Shown: positions 47,127-54,615 of the stretch, one piece after another
Position numbering within the stretch: position 1 is the first letter of the stretch
How the letters are laid out: every line of letters begins with the position of its first letter
Assembly (NCBI GenBank): GCA_008107755.1
Contig: VIRH01000086.1
Span: 1-61,036 of the forward strand
Direction: 5' to 3'
DNA: 61,036 nt
Source: Rhodobacterales bacterium
GTDB taxonomy: Bacteria; Pseudomonadota; Alphaproteobacteria; Rhizobiales; Stappiaceae
Made by a program: the position numbers and the translations under genes
Notes under the pieces: model-generated
Databases searched by the model: none
Told to the model about the DNA's origin: nothing
Seen by the model: the letters and a program-made list of their open reading frames with translations, nothing else

Positions 47127-50100
47127 CTAGAACTTGATCTCGCTTCCGACCGACTTGGCCTTTTCCGCTTCCGCCGCAGCCAGTTCCTTCTGTTTCTCGG
47201 CAATGGCTGCCTGATCGGCCATTTGGATCTGGACCAGCTGGGCTGAATCGAACAGCACTTGCGAAATCCGGGAAGATCGGATTTCCGCATGCGAGACGAC
47301 ACCGCAATCCCGGGACTGTTCCTCCGGCTTGACGCGGATCAGGTCCGACTGGCCGTCCCAGGGGGCGCCGGTTCGATCATACCAGAGCCCCATGCCGAGC
47401 TGCATCATCGGGTGTTTGTTCCGGTCCGCGTTGTCGGGAATGACACTCCGCTTGACGCTCTCGATCTGCCTTGCGGCTTCGCGCGCATCTTCGCTCGTGC
47501 GGGTCAGGTAATCCAGGGCGGAAGGGATCCCGTACTGCTTCATGTTGGCATAGGGCCTCGCCACCCGGTTTAGGCAGCCTTCCTCCCCTTCCAGAACACC
47601 CGGCATCCAGATTAGCGAAATGGAGTGATTTTCCGGCTCGTCGTCGAGCCGCCTGTCCTGGCTTGTCGGTTCTCCCAGCTTTTCGATCAACCGCTCCGCG
47701 ATTACGCGCACATCGACCTGTGTCTTGCCAAGATCGATCTCACGGCCGACAAAAAGGAGGCCAAGTTCTTCGGCTTCCGGGCGTGCATAAACTGTCGTTG
47801 TTTCCTTGCCGCCGTCACCGGCTGGCACCACATAGGCGATGCCCTCAATCGGCTGCGGAACGTAAGCCTGCGACACAAAGGCCAGGTTTTCGAGCACGAC
47901 CTCCCTGTCGTCCGGGTTTCTTGGGGGCTCGTCCATATTTGAAACGGCTGTGCGTGCCCGGTCGAGCAACTTTGCCGGATCTTTCCGCCGATAGATTTTC
48001 GCCGCGTCGCCGTAATGGTCCGCCAGTACCTCCTCTGCCGATCCCATGCTCTGCGCAAGGCGGACGCCGAGAATATCGAATTGTTCCCTGGCTGCGTTGG
48101 CTGCCTGGGCCACTCTTTCGGCTTCCGCTTTTTCCGCCGCTTCACGGTCGCCCGCGATCATCAGGTCGATCAGCTTCCGATCGAGATTCGGTGTCGAGAA
48201 CAGGGCAATCGACGCCACCTTGACATCCAGTTTCAGGGCGGGCTTTTCGTTGCGGTCGAGTTCGCCGCCGGCACCGGTGATGGTGTAATTCGCCAGCGCA
48301 TAGACGCTGCGGGTTTCCAAAGCCTGCCGGCGACGATAGCTGTCGTCCCCCGGCGCGGAGGCAAGCGCATCGGCGCGCACGATCTCCAGGAGCTGCCGGG
48401 CGTCCACGTCCGAGAGCGGCAACACGGTTTTGCGTTCAAAGGTCTCGCCTGTCAGCGAGTTGTACAGTGCACCTGACTGAATGCGAGGCTGGTGGTGACC
48501 CGTCGGCCAGTGATCAAACTGATTGATCTCGATTGGAAACCCGCCGCTCCCGGCGTTGTAATTGCCCAGTCTGACTTCAAAAACCGTCATCATTCTGATC
48601 GGGAAGGTGATCCTGTTGCGCTCGAGATGTTGATTGAGCGTTGCAAGCAGTCGTTTCTTGTTATCTCTCTTGGTGAATTCATCCGCTCCGCGGATCCCGC
48701 GGCCATCCACAAATTGATCGTAAATCGTGCCGCCGAGGACCTGTTGCAGAATTGGGAGATTCGTCCGATGTTCGGCGGCTTCCGGGATCGTCTGAAGGGC
48801 TAGCTGTCCGAGAAAGCGATCCGAGAAATTGGTCCGCTGCCTTTCGGTTATCCCAAAGCGCGGAATTTCGGTGCCGTGGGGAACCGGATATACGACCCTC
48901 TGCTTGTACAGACGCCTGTGACCGAGTTCCTGAAACAGATCTGGTGCCGAAATGATCGGGTTCTCGCCGGCGTTTTCCGTGGCGGCCGAAATTTCGGCCC
49001 GAAGCGCTGCGGCCTGAGCCTCGACTGCCGCTTCCCGCTCACCTGGCACCATCAGGTCGAACAGTTTCCTGTTGAACTGGGGCGTCGAATAGAGCGCTAT
49101 GGAGTCCACGTCCAGCTTGACCTTCAGGTCATCGCCCGACGACATGTTCTCGAGGGCCTCGATCGTGTAATTGGCGACCGCATAAAGCGTTCTTGTCCTC
49201 GCCAGGCGGTCGCGGACATGCGATCGGCTGTCAGCCGGAAGCTGGGCAAGCGCATCTTCCCGGATAAGCTCCAGAAGCGTGCGCGCATCGGTAGACGACA
49301 CCGGTAGAATTGTCCTCAATTTAAATGCCGTCTTTGCCATCGAATTGTAAAAGCCCTCGTGCTCGACCTGGATCCGGTAGGAGCCCCAGTGGGAAAATGC
49401 GTTGATTTGCAGCGGGAAACCACCGCTCTGAGCATCATACTCGCCAAGTTCAACGCCGAAGACGGCAGTCATTTTCATCGGAGCGCGAACACTGTTGCGT
49501 TCGATGTATTCATTCAGGATAGCCAGAAGACGCCGCTTGTTGTCGGCTCGTTCAAATTCACTCTCACCGACAAAACTGTTCCCACGGAGAAACTGGCTGG
49601 TGACCTGATCGCCGAGGACTTTCCTGACCAGGTTCAGGTCGGGTCTGCCCTCGTGGAGACCTTGCGAATGTTGCAGCTCCAGATGCAGGAGGAAGGCGTC
49701 GAAAAAAACATCCCGATCTCTGTGCGACATACCGAATTGGGTGAAATCGAGAGGAACGCTTCTGTCCGGTATGATCGGTGCGACGACGCGACCATCAACA
49801 ACGCGATTTGCGCTCAGTTTGGCCGAGAGGTCGGTGGTTGAAAGGATAGGATTGGACCCGGACGGCTCATTGGCAACCGGCTCTGCATTGACCGGTTGGG
49901 GGCTGGAAGAGGGGGCCGCTTCGATCACCGTCAGATTGCCGCCATTGGGATGGAGGGCAGGGCGGGCCTGATAGTAGGGCGCCTGCATCTGGCTGAATGC
50001 AAAGTTGCTGCTGCTCTTGAAGACACCTGCATAAAGCTGCGTGCCATCCTGTGCCTGTCCGATCACTCCAATGTTCTGAACCGTCGGACAAGCCTCTCTC

Positions 50101-50351
50101 AACACCGTGCTGAGGCGCTGGATGGCTGTGTTGAGAGTTTCAGTCCGGGATGTGAAGAGCGATGGATCCTGACCCACAAGAAGAAGGTCGATGGTCTCCG
50201 CGCACCAGCTGTTCTGTCCGTCTGTCGCCGCCAGCACGGTCAAGCCTGCCTGCGGGATGGTGGTAAGTTGAACGTATTCGGCTGCGGTGGCCGGAAAGCC
50301 TTGCAGTCCGAGAGCGACTGCAAACCCAGCCAGGATTTTTCTGAAATGCAT
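47127..50351 (-). CDS. Large exported protein with a tandem-duplicated unknown domain
   Basis: A 1074-residue protein with a signal peptide (MHFRKILAGFAVALGLQGFPATAA). After a unique N-terminal part (to about residue 165, with a Pro/Ser-rich linker) a unit of about 280 residues occurs twice, residues 167-448 and 465-742. Shared landmarks include the start NPI(L/I)S, ADNKRRLLAILNEYIERN versus RDNKKRLLATLNQHLERN, SGGFPLQIN versus SGGFPIEIN, and NRKLFDLMVPGEREAA versus DRKLIDLMIAGDREAA. A C-terminal domain with paired cysteines (EGEEGCLNR, SRDCGVV) ends in an A/E/K-rich helix. No function is recognised. The next gene upstream on the same strand encodes a peptidoglycan-binding protein, 82 bp away. 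Confidence 0.8.
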   Translation of the reverse strand: MHFRKILAGFAVALGLQGFPATAAEYVQLTTIPQAGLTVLAATDGQNSWCAETIDLLLVGQDPSLFTSRTETLNTAIQRLSTVLREACPTVQNIGVIGQAQDGTQLYAGVFKSSSNFAFSQMQAPYYQARPALHPNGGNLTVIEAAPSSSPQPVNAEPVANEPSGSNPILSTTDLSAKLSANRVVDGRVVAPIIPDRSVPLDFTQFGMSHRDRDVFFDAFLLHLELQHSQGLHEGRPDLNLVRKVLGDQVTSQFLRGNSFVGESEFERADNKRRLLAILNEYIERNSVRAPMKMTAVFGVELGEYDAQSGGFPLQINAFSHWGSYRIQVEHEGFYNSMAKTAFKLRTILPVSSTDARTLLELIREDALAQLPADSRSHVRDRLARTRTLYAVANYTIEALENMSSGDDLKVKLDVDSIALYSTPQFNRKLFDLMVPGEREAAVEAQAAALRAEISAATENAGENPIISAPDLFQELGHRRLYKQRVVYPVPHGTEIPRFGITERQRTNFSDRFLGQLALQTIPEAAEHRTNLPILQQVLGGTIYDQFVDGRGIRGADEFTKRDNKKRLLATLNQHLERNRITFPIRMMTVFEVRLGNYNAGSGGFPIEINQFDHWPTGHHQPRIQSGALYNSLTGETFERKTVLPLSDVDARQLLEIVRADALASAPGDDSYRRRQALETRSVYALANYTITGAGGELDRNEKPALKLDVKVASIALFSTPNLDRKLIDLMIAGDREAAEKAEAERVAQAANAAREQFDILGVRLAQSMGSAEEVLADHYGDAAKIYRRKDPAKLLDRARTAVSNMDEPPRNPDDREVVLENLAFVSQAYVPQPIEGIAYVVPAGDGGKETTTVYARPEAEELGLLFVGREIDLGKTQVDVRVIAERLIEKLGEPTSQDRRLDDEPENHSISLIWMPGVLEGEEGCLNRVARPYANMKQYGIPSALDYLTRTSEDAREAARQIESVKRSVIPDNADRNKHPMMQLGMGLWYDRTGAPWDGQSDLIRVKPEEQSRDCGVVSHAEIRSSRISQVLFDSAQLVQIQMADQAAIAEKQKELAAAEAEKAKSVGSEIKF

Positions 50352-50433
50352 GATGGCCCCACCATTACGGGTCAGGCATCGGCAGCTTTGCCGTTTCCGA
50401 CCCGTCTGTCATTCGGTTCTACGAATTGACCTC

Positions 50434-51453
50434 TCAGTAGGCGCTCAGGAAAGCGCCGGAGAGTTTTTGTTCGAGCGTCGGTCCAGAAGGATCAGCCTCA
50501 GGTGCCTGTAGCGCAGGGACAGCGGTAAGTGTGGTGCCTGCGGCCTTGCCTGTAAACGACGTTGACCCGCCTGGGGACGTCTGGGCAAAAACGGCCTGCC
50601 CATCCGGATTGGTCGTCGGCTGGTAGGCATTTACAGCAGGGACGGAGGTGTTTCCGAATTCGCTGGTCTGACCAAACACGGGCGATTGTCCGATGCCGGA
50701 AGACATCGTATTCGCGCTCTGTCCAAACCCCTGCGTCTGACCGAACCCCTGGGTCTGGCCAAGGTCGCTACCCTGGAAGCCGGAGCCGTTGTTCTGCCAG
50801 GGGGCCGAGTCATTGGTCGACACGATGGTCGGTTGGGGTGTTGCATCCCGCTGCACCATGGCACCGTTCAACAGTGCCTGCAGCTGGTTCTGGGTCAGCT
50901 GTCCGGTAAGCGGATACCCGTCGCGCTGCTGATAGGACTTGATTGCCCCGTAGGTCTTGCTGCCGGGGCGCCCGTCGACAGGCCCGGGTGCAAACCCCTG
51001 CACGGTGAGAGCTGCCTGCACCATCCGCCAGTGATCGCGATTGTTTGACGGGGTGCCGTTGATGGTCGTCAAGACGGCTCTTGCCGACAGCTCGCTTCGT
51101 TGCCGGGATGTCAGGCTGCCGGTTATCGGAGCGCCGATGGCCTGCTGATACTGGACGATGGCCGCCTGGGTTTGCTTGCCAACCCTGCCGTCGGGCACGC
51201 CGGCATCGAAGCCGACGGTGTTGAGATCGATCTGAAGCTGGCGGACGCTGTTCGACGTGTTTCGATAACCGGACGGACGATTTCCGTAGCGTCGGGCCCC
51301 ACGGTTCCTGTTTGCCAGGGCATTTCCGATGATTGCACCTGCTGCAAGACCGACAATACCCGCAGCCACCGCTTTGCCATCTGCGCGTGCATTGTCCGCA
51401 CCCTGTCCAATAACCACCGCGCCTGAAAGTAATAATGTAATCAATAATTTCAT
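50434..51453 (-). CDS. Exported protein with two peptidoglycan-binding (PG_binding_1) domains
   Basis: A 339-residue protein starting at the ATG at 51453 (MKLLITLLLSGAVVIG signal peptide); the frame stays open to 51513. A glycine-zipper segment (KAVAAGIVGLAAGAIIGNALANRNRG) comes first. Two PG_binding_1 domains follow: VRQLQIDLNTVGFDAGVPDGRVGKQTQAAIVQYQQAIG and VQAALTVQGFAPGPVDGRPGSKTYGAIKSYQQRDG. The C-terminus is low-complexity, with repeated GQTQGFGQ-type units and no enzyme domain. It probably binds cell wall in the periplasm and lies immediately upstream of the 1074-residue protein, perhaps as its partner. Confidence 0.85.
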   Translation of the reverse strand: MKLLITLLLSGAVVIGQGADNARADGKAVAAGIVGLAAGAIIGNALANRNRGARRYGNRPSGYRNTSNSVRQLQIDLNTVGFDAGVPDGRVGKQTQAAIVQYQQAIGAPITGSLTSRQRSELSARAVLTTINGTPSNNRDHWRMVQAALTVQGFAPGPVDGRPGSKTYGAIKSYQQRDGYPLTGQLTQNQLQALLNGAMVQRDATPQPTIVSTNDSAPWQNNGSGFQGSDLGQTQGFGQTQGFGQSANTMSSGIGQSPVFGQTSEFGNTSVPAVNAYQPTTNPDGQAVFAQTSPGGSTSFTGKAAGTTLTAVPALQAPEADPSGPTLEQKLSGAFLSAY

Positions 51454-51902
51454 GGTTTCTCTCAATTTGCCAGAAAGGGAGTATACAATTCGAATATACT
51501 TCAAATTAATCAAAAATTAAATCTAGTGCAACGAAAACGCTTGTGCGCACGTTGGTCAAATAAGAGGCAGTCAGACCTTTCCTTCCCCTGAGGTTGCGTC
51601 TAGCAAAGGCGATTTCTGACTTTTTTCGCGTCTATCAGACGATGTGCCGGAATTATCGGAAAGGCGATTGTTGCAGATTGGGCGCGGCAATGACCGCCCA
51701 CAGCCATCAAGCCTGCTTATGACGGTCAAAAGACCTTTGGTCATTCCGACTTGGGTCCTTCAGGGCGTGCTGGTCAATCGGTGCTCAAACCAAGTGTCTT
51801 GTCCAACCTCGACACAAGCGTGCGCGGACATGCAGGGGGGAAAAGCGTCCAACGTGACACCGCGAAATCAAGCATCGATAGATGCAAATTTCGGAAAAAA
51901 CA

Positions 51903-51980
51903 TGCCAAGTGATCTTGCGCGTTTTGCCAAACGATCTAGCGCGCTACAACAAATCCTGTAACGCGCAAGAACACTTGGCA
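51903..51980. repeat. Inverted repeat with 21-bp arms
   Basis: The left arm (51903-51923, TGCCAAGTG...TTGCGCGTT) and right arm (51960-51980) match in reverse complement at 20 of 21 positions, separated by 36 bp. It is too widely spaced for a simple terminator and has no T-run. It could be a protein or recombinase binding site or a remnant of a mobile element's ends. Confidence 0.75.
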
Positions 51981-52157
51981 AAAACGGCATTTCCGGGATT
52001 AGGTGGTATCAAGCGATTTTTGGCGGTTTTCTGCTGTTTCTGGGAGTGCTCAATGAAATCGGGCGCGCAATTTCACTTGGCTGAAAACGTGGCGATTTGA
52101 GGTGGCGTGATTTGTGCCATCTGAAATTACGCAATGATTACAAGTGCCGTGCGAGCT

Positions 52158-52204
52158 CAAGGTGGCAACTGAAACTCGGATTTCGAATCCAGTTTCCACC
52201 TCGA
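52158..52204. repeat. Palindromic repeat unit A
   Basis: CAAGGTGGCAACTG and CAGTTTCCACCTCG face each other as an imperfect inverted repeat (12 of 14 positions). It shares the arm AAGGTGG-AACTG with unit B and with a lone arm at 52410. Confidence 0.65.
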
Positions 52205-52305
52205 GAAAAGGCCAGCGTTCTGCCGTTTCGAGCAAATTTGTACATTTCGGCCCGGCCTCCATGGTAGCAACTGTTTCTCCGGCCACGTTGGGCTCTGCGC
52301 AAGTT

Positions 52306-52351
52306 CAAGGTGGGAACTGAAACACGTTTTTTGAAACGAGTTCCCACCTTG
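52306..52351. repeat. Palindromic repeat unit B
   Basis: CAAGGTGGGAACT and AGTTCCCACCTTG are perfect 13-bp inverted arms; an inner CGTTT/AAACG stem continues the hairpin. It is the same family as unit A 148 bp upstream. A further single arm, AAGGTGGGAACT, lies at 52410-52421. Confidence 0.75.
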
Positions 52352-52602
52352 GCAAGAAACGCTGAATCCTGCGGCATTTCAGATGTCCGAACTGCCTGCA
52401 CCACTCGCTAAGGTGGGAACTTCGAGCATCGCAGAATCTACTCTCGTAGGTGGTTTCCATCTGACAAGAGAACGATGGCTCTGAGCGAGTCCTCTAATTC
52501 ACGTCTCGCTTTCTGTCTGATCGCTATCCCGGCCTCTCAAGCCATGCTTCCAAGAGACGTGCTTGGTCTGCCGCCATCAGAATCGTAGCCATCACTGCAG
52601 TC

Positions 52603-53340
52603 ATGTTCAGTGGGATCATCATGGCGCTGAGGTCTCTTCATGCCGGAGTCGAGCAAGAGTTAACTAATGTCATATTGGTCAACTTGGTATCTTACGAAGC
52701 ATACATGATTTCAGTGATAATTTTGGTGGTGGCAGGTTGTGTTTTGTTTGCAGACAAGAACTTTCAAGTGACGTCGCGCTATGGTGAATGGCGAATGGTA
52801 GAATACGCGATCAGAAAAGTTAGATCTGAATTTTTGATACTATTTTTCGCGAAGTTTGGCTCGAAAAGCGATGCGGAAACCACAGAATTGTTATTCAACG
52901 AAGCGCGAATTTTGTGCTTCGAACAATTTGCAAGAGTTGAAGAATTGATCAAAAGTGAAACAGATTCCTGGAACCAAAGCATGGTCGTGGCAATGGCTGG
53001 ACTGACGCAAAGAATTGACGGAGATACCAATGAACTAAAGCGAATTGCCATCGAAACCGAACAAAAGGAACAAGCTGTGCGTAGATCAGCAAATGAGCAA
53101 ATTGCAACTCTGCAAGTTTCGATAAATGACAGAGATGATCCGAAAGAGTCACTTAAGTTGTCAATCATAGATGCCGAAGGGAACAAAGAGGTCGTTGATA
53201 AATTGATGCCTAAAGGACAAAAAACGTTTCTGCTGCATCCCAGCGCATATGTTGTGGCCCTTTTGGACGGAGAAGATAAAGAGATTGGCTCAAAAACTGT
53301 CCGGTTGAAGGCTGCCGAAGATCTCCCGATCTCAATATAG
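52603..53340 (+). CDS. AT-rich gene for a membrane-anchored protein of unknown function
   Basis: A 245-residue frame. The N-terminus is hydrophobic with about two membrane segments (NVILVNLVSYEAYMISVIILVVAGCVLFAD), followed by a soluble part with a charged helical stretch (SWNQSMVVAMAGLTQRIDGDTNELKRIAIETEQKEQAV) and a beta-rich C-terminus. The frame is open back to about 52500 and reads SAAIRIVAITAV just before the ATG, so the first helix may start upstream from an unusual codon. No good ribosome-binding site precedes 52603. Base composition is markedly AT-richer than the rest, suggesting recent transfer. Family not recognised. Confidence 0.6.
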   Translation: MFSGIIMALRSLHAGVEQELTNVILVNLVSYEAYMISVIILVVAGCVLFADKNFQVTSRYGEWRMVEYAIRKVRSEFLILFFAKFGSKSDAETTELLFNEARILCFEQFARVEELIKSETDSWNQSMVVAMAGLTQRIDGDTNELKRIAIETEQKEQAVRRSANEQIATLQVSINDRDDPKESLKLSIIDAEGNKEVVDKLMPKGQKTFLLHPSAYVVALLDGEDKEIGSKTVRLKAAEDLPISI

Positions 53341-53700
53341 TTTTTCTTCGTATAATTTCTGTTAGTCATTTGTAATGACTGACACCGAAACTCGCGTCTG
53401 CGTCTATTCTGTCCACGTATTCGTCCGAATTGGAGAATAAATGCTTTGTCCGGCAGAATAGAAGACAGGTGCAATCTGAAGCGCAGCCTGCACCTGCTGT
53501 TCATGTGGAATCAATTCAATCAAACTCGCTTCTAGGCTGACTGAAACAGCAAGCAATCGTTGCGACGGGGTAGTGCGCACTGGACTATATTGGAGCGCAC
53601 GTGATTGGGTAAGCATATTGACGCATTGACTGGTCAAGTGTCTGAGATTGTTTAAACAAATAGAAAAGTTAGGTCTGTAGGTTGTTGCTGCGCAGAAGAT
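53341..53700. other. Intergenic gap between convergent genes
   Basis: About 360 bp, AT-rich, between the membrane-protein gene and the GIY-YIG gene, which converge here. One minus-strand frame (53404-53637) has no ribosome-binding site or family resemblance and is not called. No hairpin with a T-run was found. Confidence 0.4.
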
Positions 53701-54561
53701 CTAGTTTGCGTTTAGACCATTAGCCCGCGCTCCGAGTTTTTCCTTCCAAATGCTCTCCCTGATCACAATGTCAGCGGCAGCCATGTCGGGAGATGCAATT
53801 TCCAAAATCGACACAGCATAGTCCCTATGACCTCGGGCGCGCAGAAGCACGTTGTCGCCGTGACCATTTGTCAAATAGGCGCTCCAACGTCCCATGAAAC
53901 CTTCCTCTCCAGCTGCTGAGCCGACATATTGCTCACCGTCGTCAGTCACCAAGAGATAAACGCCTTTTACGCTTCTTAAGGCACCGATCCATGATTGTGG
54001 GAACGTTGGTATCTCGCTGATCCGAGCCTTGAATTTGGTGAACCCTGGAAAGGGCGGCTCTTGAGGTTGCAGACGGAGCTCCAGAATTTCTTTTGGATTC
54101 GTGTGTGCCCATTGTGACCATGCCCGGGTGCCGGTACCCCAATTGATCAAAACGCGTTCGGCATGTTCACGTCCGAGTGCTAACCACTCTAGGTCGAACG
54201 CCTCAATATCTCGTCTGTCGCGCTCTGTTTCGATGATGTTGTCGTCCACGATCGAGGGCATTCGCACCTCGTCCCAATCCCAGCGGTCAATGATACGCGT
54301 TATTCCAACGAAGAGAGCGGTTGCGTCTCCATTGTCCTGCATCGGGCCAGGCAGGAAATGACAGGCAATCTCCGTTCCGCGATAAGGGGAATTAGAACGT
54401 TTCTGGAAGCTTGCGAAGCAGCCAAAAGCGATCTCGCGGCCACGGCGCCACGCGGCCACACCGCGCGGGTCATGGCGAAGCAAACGAATATGAGCAGGTT
54501 CAAAGTCCAGCCGGCGAAGAAAATCGTTAAATTCAAACATGGCGCCACTACTGTTCGACAT
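53701..54561 (-). CDS. GIY-YIG domain protein (putative nuclease)
   Basis: A 286-residue protein. The C-terminal 95 residues are a GIY-YIG domain: KGVYLLVTDDGEQYVGSAAGEEGFMGRWSAYLTNGHGDN, with the GVY and YVG motifs, the conserved Arg in GRW, and a likely metal-binding Glu in RESIWKEKLG. The N-terminal 185 residues are an unrecognised domain, probably for target or partner binding. The ATG at 54561 or 54540 could start it; neither has a strong ribosome-binding site. It is 54 bp downstream of the YhaN-like ATPase gene on the same strand, with no terminator between them, so it may belong to that operon. Confidence 0.8.
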   Translation of the reverse strand: MSNSSGAMFEFNDFLRRLDFEPAHIRLLRHDPRGVAAWRRGREIAFGCFASFQKRSNSPYRGTEIACHFLPGPMQDNGDATALFVGITRIIDRWDWDEVRMPSIVDDNIIETERDRRDIEAFDLEWLALGREHAERVLINWGTGTRAWSQWAHTNPKEILELRLQPQEPPFPGFTKFKARISEIPTFPQSWIGALRSVKGVYLLVTDDGEQYVGSAAGEEGFMGRWSAYLTNGHGDNVLLRARGHRDYAVSILEIASPDMAAADIVIRESIWKEKLGARANGLNAN

Positions 54562-54615
54562 TTCTAATGAACGGAGGAGAAGGGCGTTCTCGTCTTGCGA
54601 ATTTGCCTTGTGGCT

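Larger units (their letters stand above)
51454..52602. other. Long non-coding region rich in inverted repeats
   Basis: About 1.1 kb with no gene I can support; open frames here translate the repeat arms themselves. It contains a long inverted repeat at 51903-51980, two palindromic units at 52158-52204 and 52306-52351, and a lone arm at 52410-52421, listed separately. The stretch links the conserved left part to the accessory-looking right part. Confidence 0.6.

Noticed and set aside
52050..52404. Two overlapping minus-strand frames
   Set aside because: Their similar peptides come from translating the palindromic DNA repeats, not from a gene.
53404..53637. 77-codon frame on the minus strand
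   Set aside because: No ribosome-binding site, no recognisable motif, and it sits in an AT-rich gap between convergent genes.
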